Assembly (NCBI RefSeq): GCF_026409565.1
Contig: NZ_CP112881.1
Location: forward strand, 1,535,501-1,599,500
Direction of reading: 5' to 3'
From: Sneathiella aquimaris
Lineage (GTDB): Bacteria; Pseudomonadota; Alphaproteobacteria; Sneathiellales; Sneathiellaceae
DNA length: 64,000 nt
The notes beneath the pieces are model-generated. The model ran no database searches, was not told where the DNA came from, and saw only the letters and a list, made by a program, of their open reading frames with translations. The stretch's first letter is position 1, and each line of letters opens with the position of its first letter. A program made the translations under genes and the position numbers. Shown piece after piece: positions 16,764-24,388 of the stretch.

Positions 16764-16925
16764 ATGTGCGCTCCATTCAATGGGCCGAAGCTAATGTCTA
16801 AGGATATTGGGCGCAAGAAACATATGACAAAAGACACACTTTCCGAAAAATCATTCGTTTACGCATGTAAAAGAAAGCAGGAAATCTTTGCAATATTCCA
16901 GAAACATTGATATGCCATAAATAAG

Positions 16926-16976
16926 TCGATTCGAGAACTTATTGATATTGGATACCTCGACTACCCTACGAATCGA
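16926..16976 (+). promoter_or_regulatory. Inverted repeat in cold-shock gene leader
   Basis: TCGATTCG (16926-16933) pairs perfectly with CGAATCGA (16969-16976), 26 nt before the csp start. If transcribed, it closes a loop of 35 nt and could form the sort of leader structure used to control cold-shock mRNAs. Confidence 0.4.
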
Positions 16977-17002
16977 TTCCGAGTGTATCCGGGAGACTAA
17001 AG

Positions 17003-17209
17003 ATGGCGACAGGCACGGTAAAATGGTTCAACGCAACAAAAGGTTATGGTTTTATTGAGCCTGACGCTGGTGGCGCGGACGCATTTGTGCATATTTCAGC
17101 TGTAGAGAGAGCTGGTTTGACTTCTCTGCAGGAAAACCAAAAAGTATCATACGAACTGGTTGAAGGCCGTAACGGCAAATCTTCTGCAGAAGATCTCAAA
17201 GTTCTCTGA
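17003..17209 (+). CDS. Cold-shock protein, CspA family
   Basis: A 68-residue single OB-fold RNA/DNA-binding protein. The nucleic-acid-binding motifs RNP1 (GYGFIEP at about 14-20) and RNP2 (AFVHISAV at about 28-35) are intact, after the family start [10 protein letters not shown]. It acts as an RNA chaperone. GGGAG about 9 nt before the ATG and a strong terminator directly behind show a monocistronic unit with a leader of about 100 nt or more. Confidence 0.97.
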   Translation: MATGTVKWFNATKGYGFIEPDAGGADAFVHISAVERAGLTSLQENQKVSYELVEGRNGKSSAEDLKVL

Positions 17210-17226
17210 TAAGAAGAATTTTCGTT

Positions 17227-17253
17227 AAAAGGCGGCTTTGGCCGCCTTTTTTT
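17227..17253 (+). terminator. Rho-independent terminator of the cold-shock gene
   Basis: A 10-bp stem (17227-17236 with 17241-17250), TTTG loop and a continuing U-run. The following 280 nt up to the substrate-binding protein gene hold no gene that I can support; they probably carry its promoter. Confidence 0.93.
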
Positions 17254-17532
17254 GTGTCTAAATGAAACTCATCTATTCGTTTTTGTCTTCTTAAATCGAT
17301 GGACTCCCCTGCAGAAAATTTTTGGGTTGAGAGTGGATGTATATTGTGAGTAGTATTTCAACTGCCTGACAAATGGTTTTAAGAAAGCATCTAAAAAAGA
17401 TGGTCAAAGCCTGTTGTCTCAACTCAGTGTCCGCGGGAGGGCGGAGTATTCCTGAGAGGTGCAAGGTGTCTATATCAATCGGCATGGCAATATGCGGATG
17501 GAGTATGTTGCCAACAACAGGGAGCTGACAAG

Positions 17533-18696
17533 ATGACCAAAAAGACGAAATCTCAAATTTCTGCTGAAGAAACAATGAAGGCTGCAAAAGCGCATTCTCG
17601 CCGTGGTGTTTTAAAAAGCGCGGTACTCTTGGGAAGTGCGGCGGCTCTGGGACCATGGGTGGTTCAGGATGCTTTCTCCTCTTCAGGAGATCTCAATATA
17701 ATGATGTGGTCAGATTATCTGCCAAAACCGTTCCGCGAGAAGTTTAAAGCAGAAACCGGCATCAATATTAAACACACGCCTTATGGCTCCAACGAAGAAT
17801 TGCTGAATAAGCTGAAAGCGACCAAGGGACGCGGGTTTGACTTGATCAGCCCAACAAATGACCGTGGCAGCCAATGGCAGGATCTGGGCCTTCTCGGCAG
17901 CTTTGACATGAACAAAGTCGATACGTCAGCCATTTTGCCATCCATGTTGGGAATTTCTGCGAAATTCTCTTGGGATGGAAAACCACGTCACTTGCCTTTC
18001 CTCTGGGGAACTGAGGCGATGGCTTATCGCACGGACAAATATACGACGGAATATGGTCAACTGTCCTATGGCGATCTTTGGCTCCCTGAAATGAAGGGGA
18101 AAGTCATGGGCCGCCCACATTCCATGATGGCAGGGATCGGTCGGTATCTTGAAGGTACTGGAGAACTTCCTCCGTTCACTGAAGCCTATGAAACTGAAGA
18201 AAAAATGCGCATGATCTGGGATAAGATCACCAAATTTGCGGTTGAGCACAAACCGTGGATCAAGCAGTTCTGGAATGACGCTGACGGTCAGATCAATGGC
18301 TTTATGCAAAATGGTGTTGTTATTGGCCAAACGTGGGATGGTCCGCCTCTTCGTTTGTTCAAGGAAGGAAAACCGGTTCGCTTCATGGCACCAAAAGAGG
18401 GCGCCTTTACATGGGTCGACGGCCTTGCCGTCCCCGCTGGAGCCCGCAATGTTGATGCAATTTACGAATTTATCAAGTTTGCCAATAAACCCGAAATGGG
18501 CGGATTGCTTGCGAATGAGACCGGGTATAATTCGGTCAGTACAGGGGCCGCCGATCATCTGACGGAAGAAAGTAAAAAAGCCTTCGCCTCTGCTTATCCA
18601 GGGGATGCGCTTGATAAACTATGGCCATGGCCAGCGACACCGTCCTGGTACGCTGAAATCAGAAATCAGTATCGCGATAAGTTTGTCGCCGCCTGA
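17533..18696 (+). CDS. Polyamine-type ABC transporter substrate-binding protein
   Basis: A 387-residue periplasmic binding protein of the PotD/PotF type. The N terminus carries a twin-arginine signal (SRRGVLKSAVLLGSAAALG, about 22-40), so it is exported by Tat; the mature part begins near GDLNIMMWSDYLPKPFREKFKAETGINI. Downstream motifs GFDLISPTNDR and LAVPAGARNVDAIYEFIKFANKPE are typical of the spermidine/putrescine family. GGGAG about 9 nt upstream supports the ATG. It heads a four-gene importer operon. The exact substrate (spermidine, putrescine or another cation) is unknown. Confidence 0.9.
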   Translation: MTKKTKSQISAEETMKAAKAHSRRGVLKSAVLLGSAAALGPWVVQDAFSSSGDLNIMMWSDYLPKPFREKFKAETGINIKHTPYGSNEELLNKLKATKGRGFDLISPTNDRGSQWQDLGLLGSFDMNKVDTSAILPSMLGISAKFSWDGKPRHLPFLWGTEAMAYRTDKYTTEYGQLSYGDLWLPEMKGKVMGRPHSMMAGIGRYLEGTGELPPFTEAYETEEKMRMIWDKITKFAVEHKPWIKQFWNDADGQINGFMQNGVVIGQTWDGPPLRLFKEGKPVRFMAPKEGAFTWVDGLAVPAGARNVDAIYEFIKFANKPEMGGLLANETGYNSVSTGAADHLTEESKKAFASAYPGDALDKLWPWPATPSWYAEIRNQYRDKFVAA

Positions 18697-18713
18697 TTTT
18701 AAACATACAGGAG

Positions 18714-18744
18714 AAAATGGGCAGGGTTCTGCCCATTTTCTTTT
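18714..18744 (+). terminator. Intra-operon terminator after the binding-protein gene
   Basis: An 11-bp perfect stem (18714-18724 with 18729-18739), GGTT loop, then CTTTT. It sits in the 123-nt gap between the binding protein and the ATPase and probably terminates part of the transcripts. Confidence 0.75.
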
Positions 18745-18819
18745 GATATCTGAAGCGTAGCCGGAATAGCCTGACAGTTTCGGGATTTCCTGTTCCGGTC
18801 GATACCGGAGTTAAAAAGT

Positions 18820-19929
18820 ATGAGTGCAGATGTAGAACTGGACCATCTGACCATTCGCTTTGGCGAATTCACGGCTGTCCAAGACGCCCATTTAAAAATT
18901 GAAGGCGGGGAGTTTTTTAGCTTCCTTGGGCCATCAGGGTGCGGAAAAACTACAATATTGAGGGCGGTTTCAGGCTTTAACGATCCAACCGAAGGCGCCG
19001 TTCGGATTGGCGGAAAAGATATGTTGGGTATTGGCCCAAACAAGCGGCAGACAGCATTGATTTTTCAGAACCTGGCTTTGTTTCCGCTCATGACGGTGGC
19101 AGAAAACATTGCCTTTGGTCTTGAGGTTCGGGGCGTTAACAAGTTGAACCGGCGGGACAAGGCAAACCAGTTACTGGACCTGATTGCTTTGAACGGTCAA
19201 GGCGATAAGCTGGTTTCGGAATTGTCAGGGGGACAACGACAACGGGTCGCAATCGCACGGGCGCTTGCCGTAGAACCCGAGGTTTTGTTGCTGGATGAGC
19301 CGTTATCTGCACTGGATTTGAAATTGCGGCAGCATATGCGCTCGGAGCTTCGGGAAATTCAGCAGCGGGTCGGGATTACCTTTATCTACATTACCCACGA
19401 TCAGGGCGAGGCGCTTACCATGTCTGACCGCATTGCGGTGATGAGTGCTGGTAGAATTCAGCAGGTTGGAAATGGGAATTCCGTTTATGACAATCCGGAA
19501 ACTGCCTTTGTGGCGTCATTCGTCGGCGAAAATAACCCTCTTATTGGAAAGGTTATTCAATCGGATAAGGATTTTGCCGTACTGGATTGTGGTATAGCGC
19601 GCGTGCGGGCCCGCAATCTTGGAAAGGTGAAAATCGGAGACGAAGCCTACGCGTTTATTCGGCCCGAAAATTTGGCGCTGTCACCGTTTGAGGCGGAGGA
19701 GCCCGGCGGGGAAGCTTTGGAAAATATGTTTGCCGCCCCGGTAATTTCTGAGTCTTTCGAGGGGGCGGTTCGCCTGATTTCGTTGAAGGGCCCGGCCAAG
19801 AAACCGCTACTGGCGACCCTACCCAATACGGGTGGGAGCAAAAAATTTACGCCAGGCGTGCAGGTTCGTGCCAGCTTCCGCGCTGAGCAGGCTGTTGCCT
19901 TGCCCATTGGGGATCTGGCGGATGAATGA
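18820..19929 (+). CDS. Polyamine-type ABC transporter ATP-binding protein
   Basis: A 369-residue ATPase of the PotA/PotG type. Walker A GPSGCGKTT is at about 38-46, the signature LSGGQRQRVAIARAL at about 135-149, Walker B LLLDEPLSALD at about 155-165, and the switch histidine in YITHDQGEA. A C-terminal TOBE-like domain follows from about residue 230 (FIRPENLALSP). It powers import by the two permeases that follow, and its last 8 nt overlap the first permease. Confidence 0.95.
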   Translation: MSADVELDHLTIRFGEFTAVQDAHLKIEGGEFFSFLGPSGCGKTTILRAVSGFNDPTEGAVRIGGKDMLGIGPNKRQTALIFQNLALFPLMTVAENIAFGLEVRGVNKLNRRDKANQLLDLIALNGQGDKLVSELSGGQRQRVAIARALAVEPEVLLLDEPLSALDLKLRQHMRSELREIQQRVGITFIYITHDQGEALTMSDRIAVMSAGRIQQVGNGNSVYDNPETAFVASFVGENNPLIGKVIQSDKDFAVLDCGIARVRARNLGKVKIGDEAYAFIRPENLALSPFEAEEPGGEALENMFAAPVISESFEGAVRLISLKGPAKKPLLATLPNTGGSKKFTPGVQVRASFRAEQAVALPIGDLADE

Positions 19930-20932
19930 TTTCCTTGTCATCTTTATGGCGGTGCTTCTGGCATTGCTGTTACAGCCTCTTATACAAAAGAAAGCTGGCG
20001 GGCTTTGGTCATCTGTCTCTGCCATCAATTTTGTGCGCAGAAACGGTCCTTTTATCTCGCTTTACTTGATCATTGCGGTCGTTGCCTGGATTGTCTTCAT
20101 GATCGTTCTGCCGCAGCTCTATATGGTGGATTTTTCGTTTCGCCATAACCTGCCTCTTGCAGAAATTGGCGGACCGAATGACGTTCATACCGTAAAGAAT
20201 TATGAATATCTGATTTTTGGCCGTCAGACAGACGAAGAATGGCTGAACTGGCTTCATCTGACAGTATTTTTGAAAACCATGCTTGCCAGCATCTTTGTCA
20301 CCTTACTGGATTTGGCGATTTGTTACCCGATGGCTTACTATATGGCTCAGGTGGCAAAAGGGGGGCAAGCCCGGCTGTTAATTCTGGCTTTAGTCGTTCC
20401 GTTCTGGGTCAATGAAATCTTGCGGGCTTTCGCATTCCGAATTTTGTTCGGTACTGGCGGTGTGATTAACAATTTCCTGATTTACCTTGGTGTTTGGGAT
20501 GAGCCCTTTGATTTCCTGCGGGCTGACATCGGCCTGTATGCCGGGTTAAGTTACGCGTATATCCTGTTGATGATCTTTCCAATTTTTAATGCCATTGAAA
20601 GTCTTGATCATAATCAGGTGGAGGCTGCCCGCGATCTGGGGTCTCCATGGTGGCGCATTCACTGGCGGGTGGTTATTCCGCACGCAAAACCCGGAATTGC
20701 TTCGGCCTGTACGATGGTTTTCATGTTGTCCGCCGGGGCATTGGCAGCCCCGCAGATATTGGGCGGGCCGAGTAGTCTGTGGTTCACGCAAGTGATCTAT
20801 CAGTGGTTTAACACAGGTGGCAACTGGCCGCAGGGATCAGCCTATGCGTTTGTTCTTTTGATTGCCTGTATCGCGTTTGTCATGACAGTGATGAAGATCT
20901 TTAAAGTATCGCTTGGGGAGATTACAAAATGA
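19922..20932 (+). CDS. Polyamine-type ABC transporter permease 1
   Basis: A 336-residue inner-membrane permease of the PotB/PotH type. It has a first hydrophobic stretch at about 1-17, then a segment near 47-65, and the binding-protein-dependent permease core at about 105-325. The cytoplasmic EAA loop reads EAARDLGSPWWRIHWRVVIPHAKPG. The ATG at 19922 lies 8 nt inside the ATPase gene; a longer reading frame from 19832 would be wholly within that gene and is not supported. It ends in an ATGA overlap with permease 2. Confidence 0.92.
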   Translation: MNDFLVIFMAVLLALLLQPLIQKKAGGLWSSVSAINFVRRNGPFISLYLIIAVVAWIVFMIVLPQLYMVDFSFRHNLPLAEIGGPNDVHTVKNYEYLIFGRQTDEEWLNWLHLTVFLKTMLASIFVTLLDLAICYPMAYYMAQVAKGGQARLLILALVVPFWVNEILRAFAFRILFGTGGVINNFLIYLGVWDEPFDFLRADIGLYAGLSYAYILLMIFPIFNAIESLDHNQVEAARDLGSPWWRIHWRVVIPHAKPGIASACTMVFMLSAGALAAPQILGGPSSLWFTQVIYQWFNTGGNWPQGSAYAFVLLIACIAFVMTVMKIFKVSLGEITK

Positions 20933-21813
20933 CCTCCCGAACAGTGATGCGTTTAATGGTTCTCTTCTATATCATTCTGTTTTTCGGCTACCTTTTTGGT
21001 CCGCTGATCATGATGGGGGTGACCGCCTTCAATGCCACATCCTTTCCGCAAGTAACACCTTGGGAGGGGTTTACAACAGAGTGGTTCGTGCAACTGCTGA
21101 ATGATGATCAAATGATGGATGGTTTGGTCAACAGCCTTTGGATTGGTTTCGGGGTGGTCTGTTTATCCGTCCCCATTGGGCTGGCTGCGGCACTTATGAT
21201 GACACAGATATACGAACGGGTTCGCCCCTATTATTACATGGTGGTTGTGTCGCCTGTTCTGACACCTGGTGTTATTTTGGGAATATCGACGCTGGTTTTC
21301 TGGGATCGAATGGGCACCGCGGTCAATGCGGAATATGAAAGCCTGTTTTATAACGGAATGTGGTTGACGATTGTTGGTCAATCGACCTTTATTTCGGCGT
21401 ATTGCATGCTGGTGTTTCTTGCCCGCTTGGCCCGTTTTGATAAAACACAGGAAGAAGCGGCGCTTGATCTGGGGGCAACCCATGTTCAGGTTTTTTGGAA
21501 AATTATGGTGCCGTTTTTGCGGCCTGCTATTTTTTCAGCGGCGGTGCTGGCGTTTCTGACATCATTTGAAAACTACAATACGACCGTTTTCACCATTCAG
21601 GCGGAAAGCACCCTGACAACCGTCTTGGCCGGTAAAGTTCGGATGGGTACCCAGCCTGATCTGAGTGCCCTTGCGGTGATCATCATCTGTGTCACGCTAA
21701 CCGGGGCTTTGATCCATGAATTCCTGAAGCAAAAAGAAAGACTGGCTCAGGTTCGGCAGGAAAAAGCGGCCAAGGCGGCTGATCGGGAGCTTGCTGATAC
21801 GATGGGACTTTAA
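20929..21813 (+). CDS. Polyamine-type ABC transporter permease 2
   Basis: A 294-residue inner-membrane permease of the PotC/PotI type with six hydrophobic segments. The EAA loop reads EEAALDLGATHVQVFWKIMVPFLRPAI at about 180-206. The C terminus is a charged Gln/Lys/Arg tail (KQKERLAQVRQEKAAKAADRE), longer than usual and probably helical. It is coupled to permease 1 by an ATGA overlap and closes the importer operon. Confidence 0.92.
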   Translation: MTSRTVMRLMVLFYIILFFGYLFGPLIMMGVTAFNATSFPQVTPWEGFTTEWFVQLLNDDQMMDGLVNSLWIGFGVVCLSVPIGLAAALMMTQIYERVRPYYYMVVVSPVLTPGVILGISTLVFWDRMGTAVNAEYESLFYNGMWLTIVGQSTFISAYCMLVFLARLARFDKTQEEAALDLGATHVQVFWKIMVPFLRPAIFSAAVLAFLTSFENYNTTVFTIQAESTLTTVLAGKVRMGTQPDLSALAVIIICVTLTGALIHEFLKQKERLAQVRQEKAAKAADRELADTMGL

Positions 21814-21817
21814 ATTT

Positions 21818-21846
21818 GAAAGGGCGTGCGTATAGTACGCCCTTTC
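21818..21846 (+). terminator. Hairpin at the end of the polyamine transporter operon
   Basis: A 10-bp perfect stem (21818-21827 with 21837-21846) with a 9-nt loop, just after the permease stop. The following sequence is only moderately U-rich, so termination may be partial and the GNAT gene downstream may receive some read-through. Confidence 0.6.
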
Positions 21847-21870
21847 TGATTATTTAGTGAGTATGGTCCC

Positions 21871-22356
21871 ATGACGCAGATTACGTATCGATTTGCAAAA
21901 GATTCTGATGCAGAAGGCTTAATTGCTTTGGTCGCGCAATGTTATGCAGAATATGAAGGGTGTATTTTGGATGTTGACGGTGAAGAGCCGCAATATCGAT
22001 CCATTGCGTCGTTTTTTGCCGATAATGGCGGACTTTTCTGGGTTGCCGAACAGGGCGGCAAAATCGTTGGTTCTGTGGGATTTGCGCCAAAAAAAGAAAC
22101 TGCGGAACTCAAGCATTTGTATGTGGACAGTAATGTCCGCCGTCAGGGGCTGGCCAGTTCTCTTTGTCAATTGGTGGAAGATGCCGTTCAGGAACGCGGT
22201 TTGCCGACGCTATATCTGTGGACAGATACACGTTTCGAGAACGCACACCGTTTATATGAAAAACGAGGATTTATCGGGGGCGCAGTAACCCGAACTCTGT
22301 CAGATTTAAGTCAATCCGTTGAATATTATTATGAGAAGGCTTTGCGACCTTCATAA
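21871..22356 (+). CDS. GNAT family N-acetyltransferase
   Basis: A 161-residue GCN5-type acetyltransferase. The acetyl-CoA-binding motif A is LKHLYVDSNVRRQGLASSLCQLVEDA at about 79-104 (R/Q-x-x-G-x-A form RRQGLA), and motif B is TDTRFENAHRLYEKRGFI. The central WVAEQGGKIVGSVGFAP is the beta4 region. The substrate is unknown. It is separate from the transporter operon by a hairpin and precedes an unknown gene. Confidence 0.88.
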   Translation: MTQITYRFAKDSDAEGLIALVAQCYAEYEGCILDVDGEEPQYRSIASFFADNGGLFWVAEQGGKIVGSVGFAPKKETAELKHLYVDSNVRRQGLASSLCQLVEDAVQERGLPTLYLWTDTRFENAHRLYEKRGFIGGAVTRTLSDLSQSVEYYYEKALRPS

Positions 22357-22410
22357 ATTGGTGTATGACAACTTTCCCGATTTTGGGATGATGACTATTG
22401 GAAATGGGAC

Positions 22411-22746
22411 ATGGACTACCCGATTAAAAATGTGGACGATCTGTCGATAGACGCGCTGGGCATTACATTGGATGACCAAGGGCGATTTGACATTTTGATC
22501 AAAGATTATTCGCATAGTTTAACCGGCGGCGAGCTGCTTGAAGAGATGAAAGACCAGCTTGACGTGCGTGGCTCAGTTCGAAATGCATTGCTTAGAAAAG
22601 CCCAGAAGGAAATTCTGTCAGGGATCAAGCGAGGCCGCTACCGAATGGATGAAGAGCAGCTTGAGACGTTCGACCTTAATATTTTGATCTGGTTCGCAGA
22701 CAAAAGCTTAAAAGGCGAACATATTCCTTATTTGGTACAGAAGTAA
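22411..22746 (+). CDS. Hypothetical protein, 111 residues
   Basis: I do not recognise the family. The protein is soluble, acidic and looks alpha-helical in its second half (GGELLEEMKDQLDVRGSVRNALLRKAQKEILSGIKRGRYRMDEEQLETFD). It has no signal peptide. It lies 54 nt after the GNAT gene and 37 nt before argC on the same strand, so it may be cotranscribed with either. Codon use and spacing look like a real gene. Confidence 0.7.
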   Translation: MDYPIKNVDDLSIDALGITLDDQGRFDILIKDYSHSLTGGELLEEMKDQLDVRGSVRNALLRKAQKEILSGIKRGRYRMDEEQLETFDLNILIWFADKSLKGEHIPYLVQK

Positions 22747-22783
22747 TTCTAGAGGGCAGGAAAAATAAACCTGCAAACCCGTC

Positions 22784-23845
22784 ATGACGAATGTAAACAA
22801 AAAAATCAAAGCCGGTATTCTTGGTGCAAGCGGATATACAGGTGCAGAAGCAATGCGGTTGCTTCTTCGGCATCCGGGTGTTGACGTTATTCTGCTGACA
22901 GCCGATCGAAAAGCGGGTCAGTCTGTTGAGGAAGTCTACCCTCATTTGGGGGGCTACGGTCTTCCGGATATGATCTCTGTGTCAGAGGCTGACTGGACAA
23001 CTGTTGATGTTGTCTTCTGTGGATTGCCCCACGGAACGACACAGGAAATCATTGCGACCTTGCCCGCCTCTGTAAAAGTTGTCGATCTGTCGGCTGACTT
23101 CCGGTTGCGTGATCCGGATACCTATGCTGAATGGTATGGGCATACGCATCAGGCGATGGATTTGCAAAAAGAGGCCGTTTACGGGCTGACTGAGTTTAAT
23201 CGGGATGACGTTAAAAACGCACGTCTTGTTGCATGTCCTGGTTGTTATCCGACCGCTGTGTTGCTGGCGATGGTGCCTTTGGTGGCGGCAGGTCTCATTG
23301 ATCCCAAAGATCTGGTGATTGACGCCAAGTCAGGAGTGACGGGTGCAGGCCGGGGATTAAAGCAGAATACACTCTTCAGTGAAGCAGGTGAGGGCCTTAG
23401 CCCCTACAGCGTTGCGAAACATCGTCATGCTCCAGAAATCGAGCAGGAAATTGCCAAAGCGGTTGGTGTGCCGGCGAACGATATTCGGGTGAATTTTGTC
23501 CCCCATCTGGTGCCAATGAGCCGGGGTGAATTGGTGACATGCCACGTTAAATTGAGCGAAGGGAAAACCGCAGCAGATTTGAAGAAACATTTCCAATCTG
23601 TTTTTGAAAACGAGCCGTTTGTTCGGGTGTTGTCAGAAAATGCTGTCCCGCAAACCCAAATGGTGCGTGGATCGAACCTGTGTGTGATCAATGTTTTTGA
23701 AGATCGCATTCCCGGTCGGGCCACGGTTATTGCATCGATTGATAATCTGGTAAAAGGATCCAGCGGGCAAGCCGTTCAAAATATGAACTTGATGTTCGGT
23801 TTTGACGAAACGCTAGGCTTGGAACAGGCGCCACTTTTCCCATAA
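22784..23845 (+). CDS. argC: N-acetyl-gamma-glutamyl-phosphate reductase
   Basis: Third step of arginine synthesis: NADPH-dependent reduction of N-acetylglutamyl phosphate to the semialdehyde. The 353-residue protein has the NADP-binding GILGASGYTGAEAMRLLLRHPGV at about 10-32 and the catalytic-cysteine motif VACPGCYPTAV at about 149-159. PHLVPMSRGELVTCHV and the late GSSGQAVQNMNLMFGF are also characteristic. It is the long type 1 enzyme. The nearby gamma-carbonic-anhydrase-like gene follows 15 nt downstream. Confidence 0.97.
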   Translation: MTNVNKKIKAGILGASGYTGAEAMRLLLRHPGVDVILLTADRKAGQSVEEVYPHLGGYGLPDMISVSEADWTTVDVVFCGLPHGTTQEIIATLPASVKVVDLSADFRLRDPDTYAEWYGHTHQAMDLQKEAVYGLTEFNRDDVKNARLVACPGCYPTAVLLAMVPLVAAGLIDPKDLVIDAKSGVTGAGRGLKQNTLFSEAGEGLSPYSVAKHRHAPEIEQEIAKAVGVPANDIRVNFVPHLVPMSRGELVTCHVKLSEGKTAADLKKHFQSVFENEPFVRVLSENAVPQTQMVRGSNLCVINVFEDRIPGRATVIASIDNLVKGSSGQAVQNMNLMFGFDETLGLEQAPLFP

Positions 23846-23860
23846 AAGGAGATCCCGGCA

Positions 23861-24388
23861 ATGACAACCAATATTCTTTCTTTTAAGGGGATTACCCCTG
23901 ACATTGATGGCAGTGTGTATATCGCACCGTCCGCCGACGTAATCGGCGATGTTGTGATCGGTGAGAAATCAAGCGTCTGGTTTAATTGTGTTATTCGCGG
24001 TGATGTGAATTACATTCGCATCGGTAAGCGAAGCAATATTCAGGACGGTACAGTTATCCATGTGTCAAACGGAACCCATCCGACCATTATTGGGGATGAT
24101 GTTCTGGTGGGTCACAACTGCATTATTCATGGTTGTACGCTTGAAAATGGCAGCTTTGTCGGGATGGGGGCAACCGTTCTGGATGGCGCCGTTGTCGAAA
24201 CAGGGGCGATGGTTGCAGCCGGGGCCTTGCTGACTCCGAATAAGCGGGTGCCAACAGGGCAGCTTTGGGGCGGAACACCCGCCAAGTTTATCCGAGATTT
24301 AACGGAAGATCAGCAAGCGAACCTAACCAGTGGCGCCCATCATTATGCGGAATTGGCGCAGGTCTATAAATCAGAAGCTGAAGATTAA
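23861..24388 (+). CDS. Gamma-carbonic-anhydrase-like hexapeptide-repeat protein
   Basis: A 175-residue left-handed beta-helix protein, forming trimers with metal at the interfaces. Hexapeptide turns are visible from about residue 20 onward (VIGDVVIGEKSSVWFNCVIRGD and IGDDVLVGHNCIIHGCTLENGSFVGMGATVLDG). The three metal-site histidines are present in the VIHVSN, VGHN and IHGC stretches. AAGGAG about 9 nt upstream sets the start. The family includes gamma-carbonic anhydrases and paralogues of unknown activity. It follows argC by 15 nt and overlaps the converging phaC by 4 nt. Confidence 0.9.
   Translation: MTTNILSFKGITPDIDGSVYIAPSADVIGDVVIGEKSSVWFNCVIRGDVNYIRIGKRSNIQDGTVIHVSNGTHPTIIGDDVLVGHNCIIHGCTLENGSFVGMGATVLDGAVVETGAMVAAGALLTPNKRVPTGQLWGGTPAKFIRDLTEDQQANLTSGAHHYAELAQVYKSEAED

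Noticed and set aside
24385-24388. Overlap of gamma-carbonic-anhydrase-like and phaC genes
   Set aside because: It is just a 4-nt tail-to-tail overlap of two complete genes, common in compact genomes.
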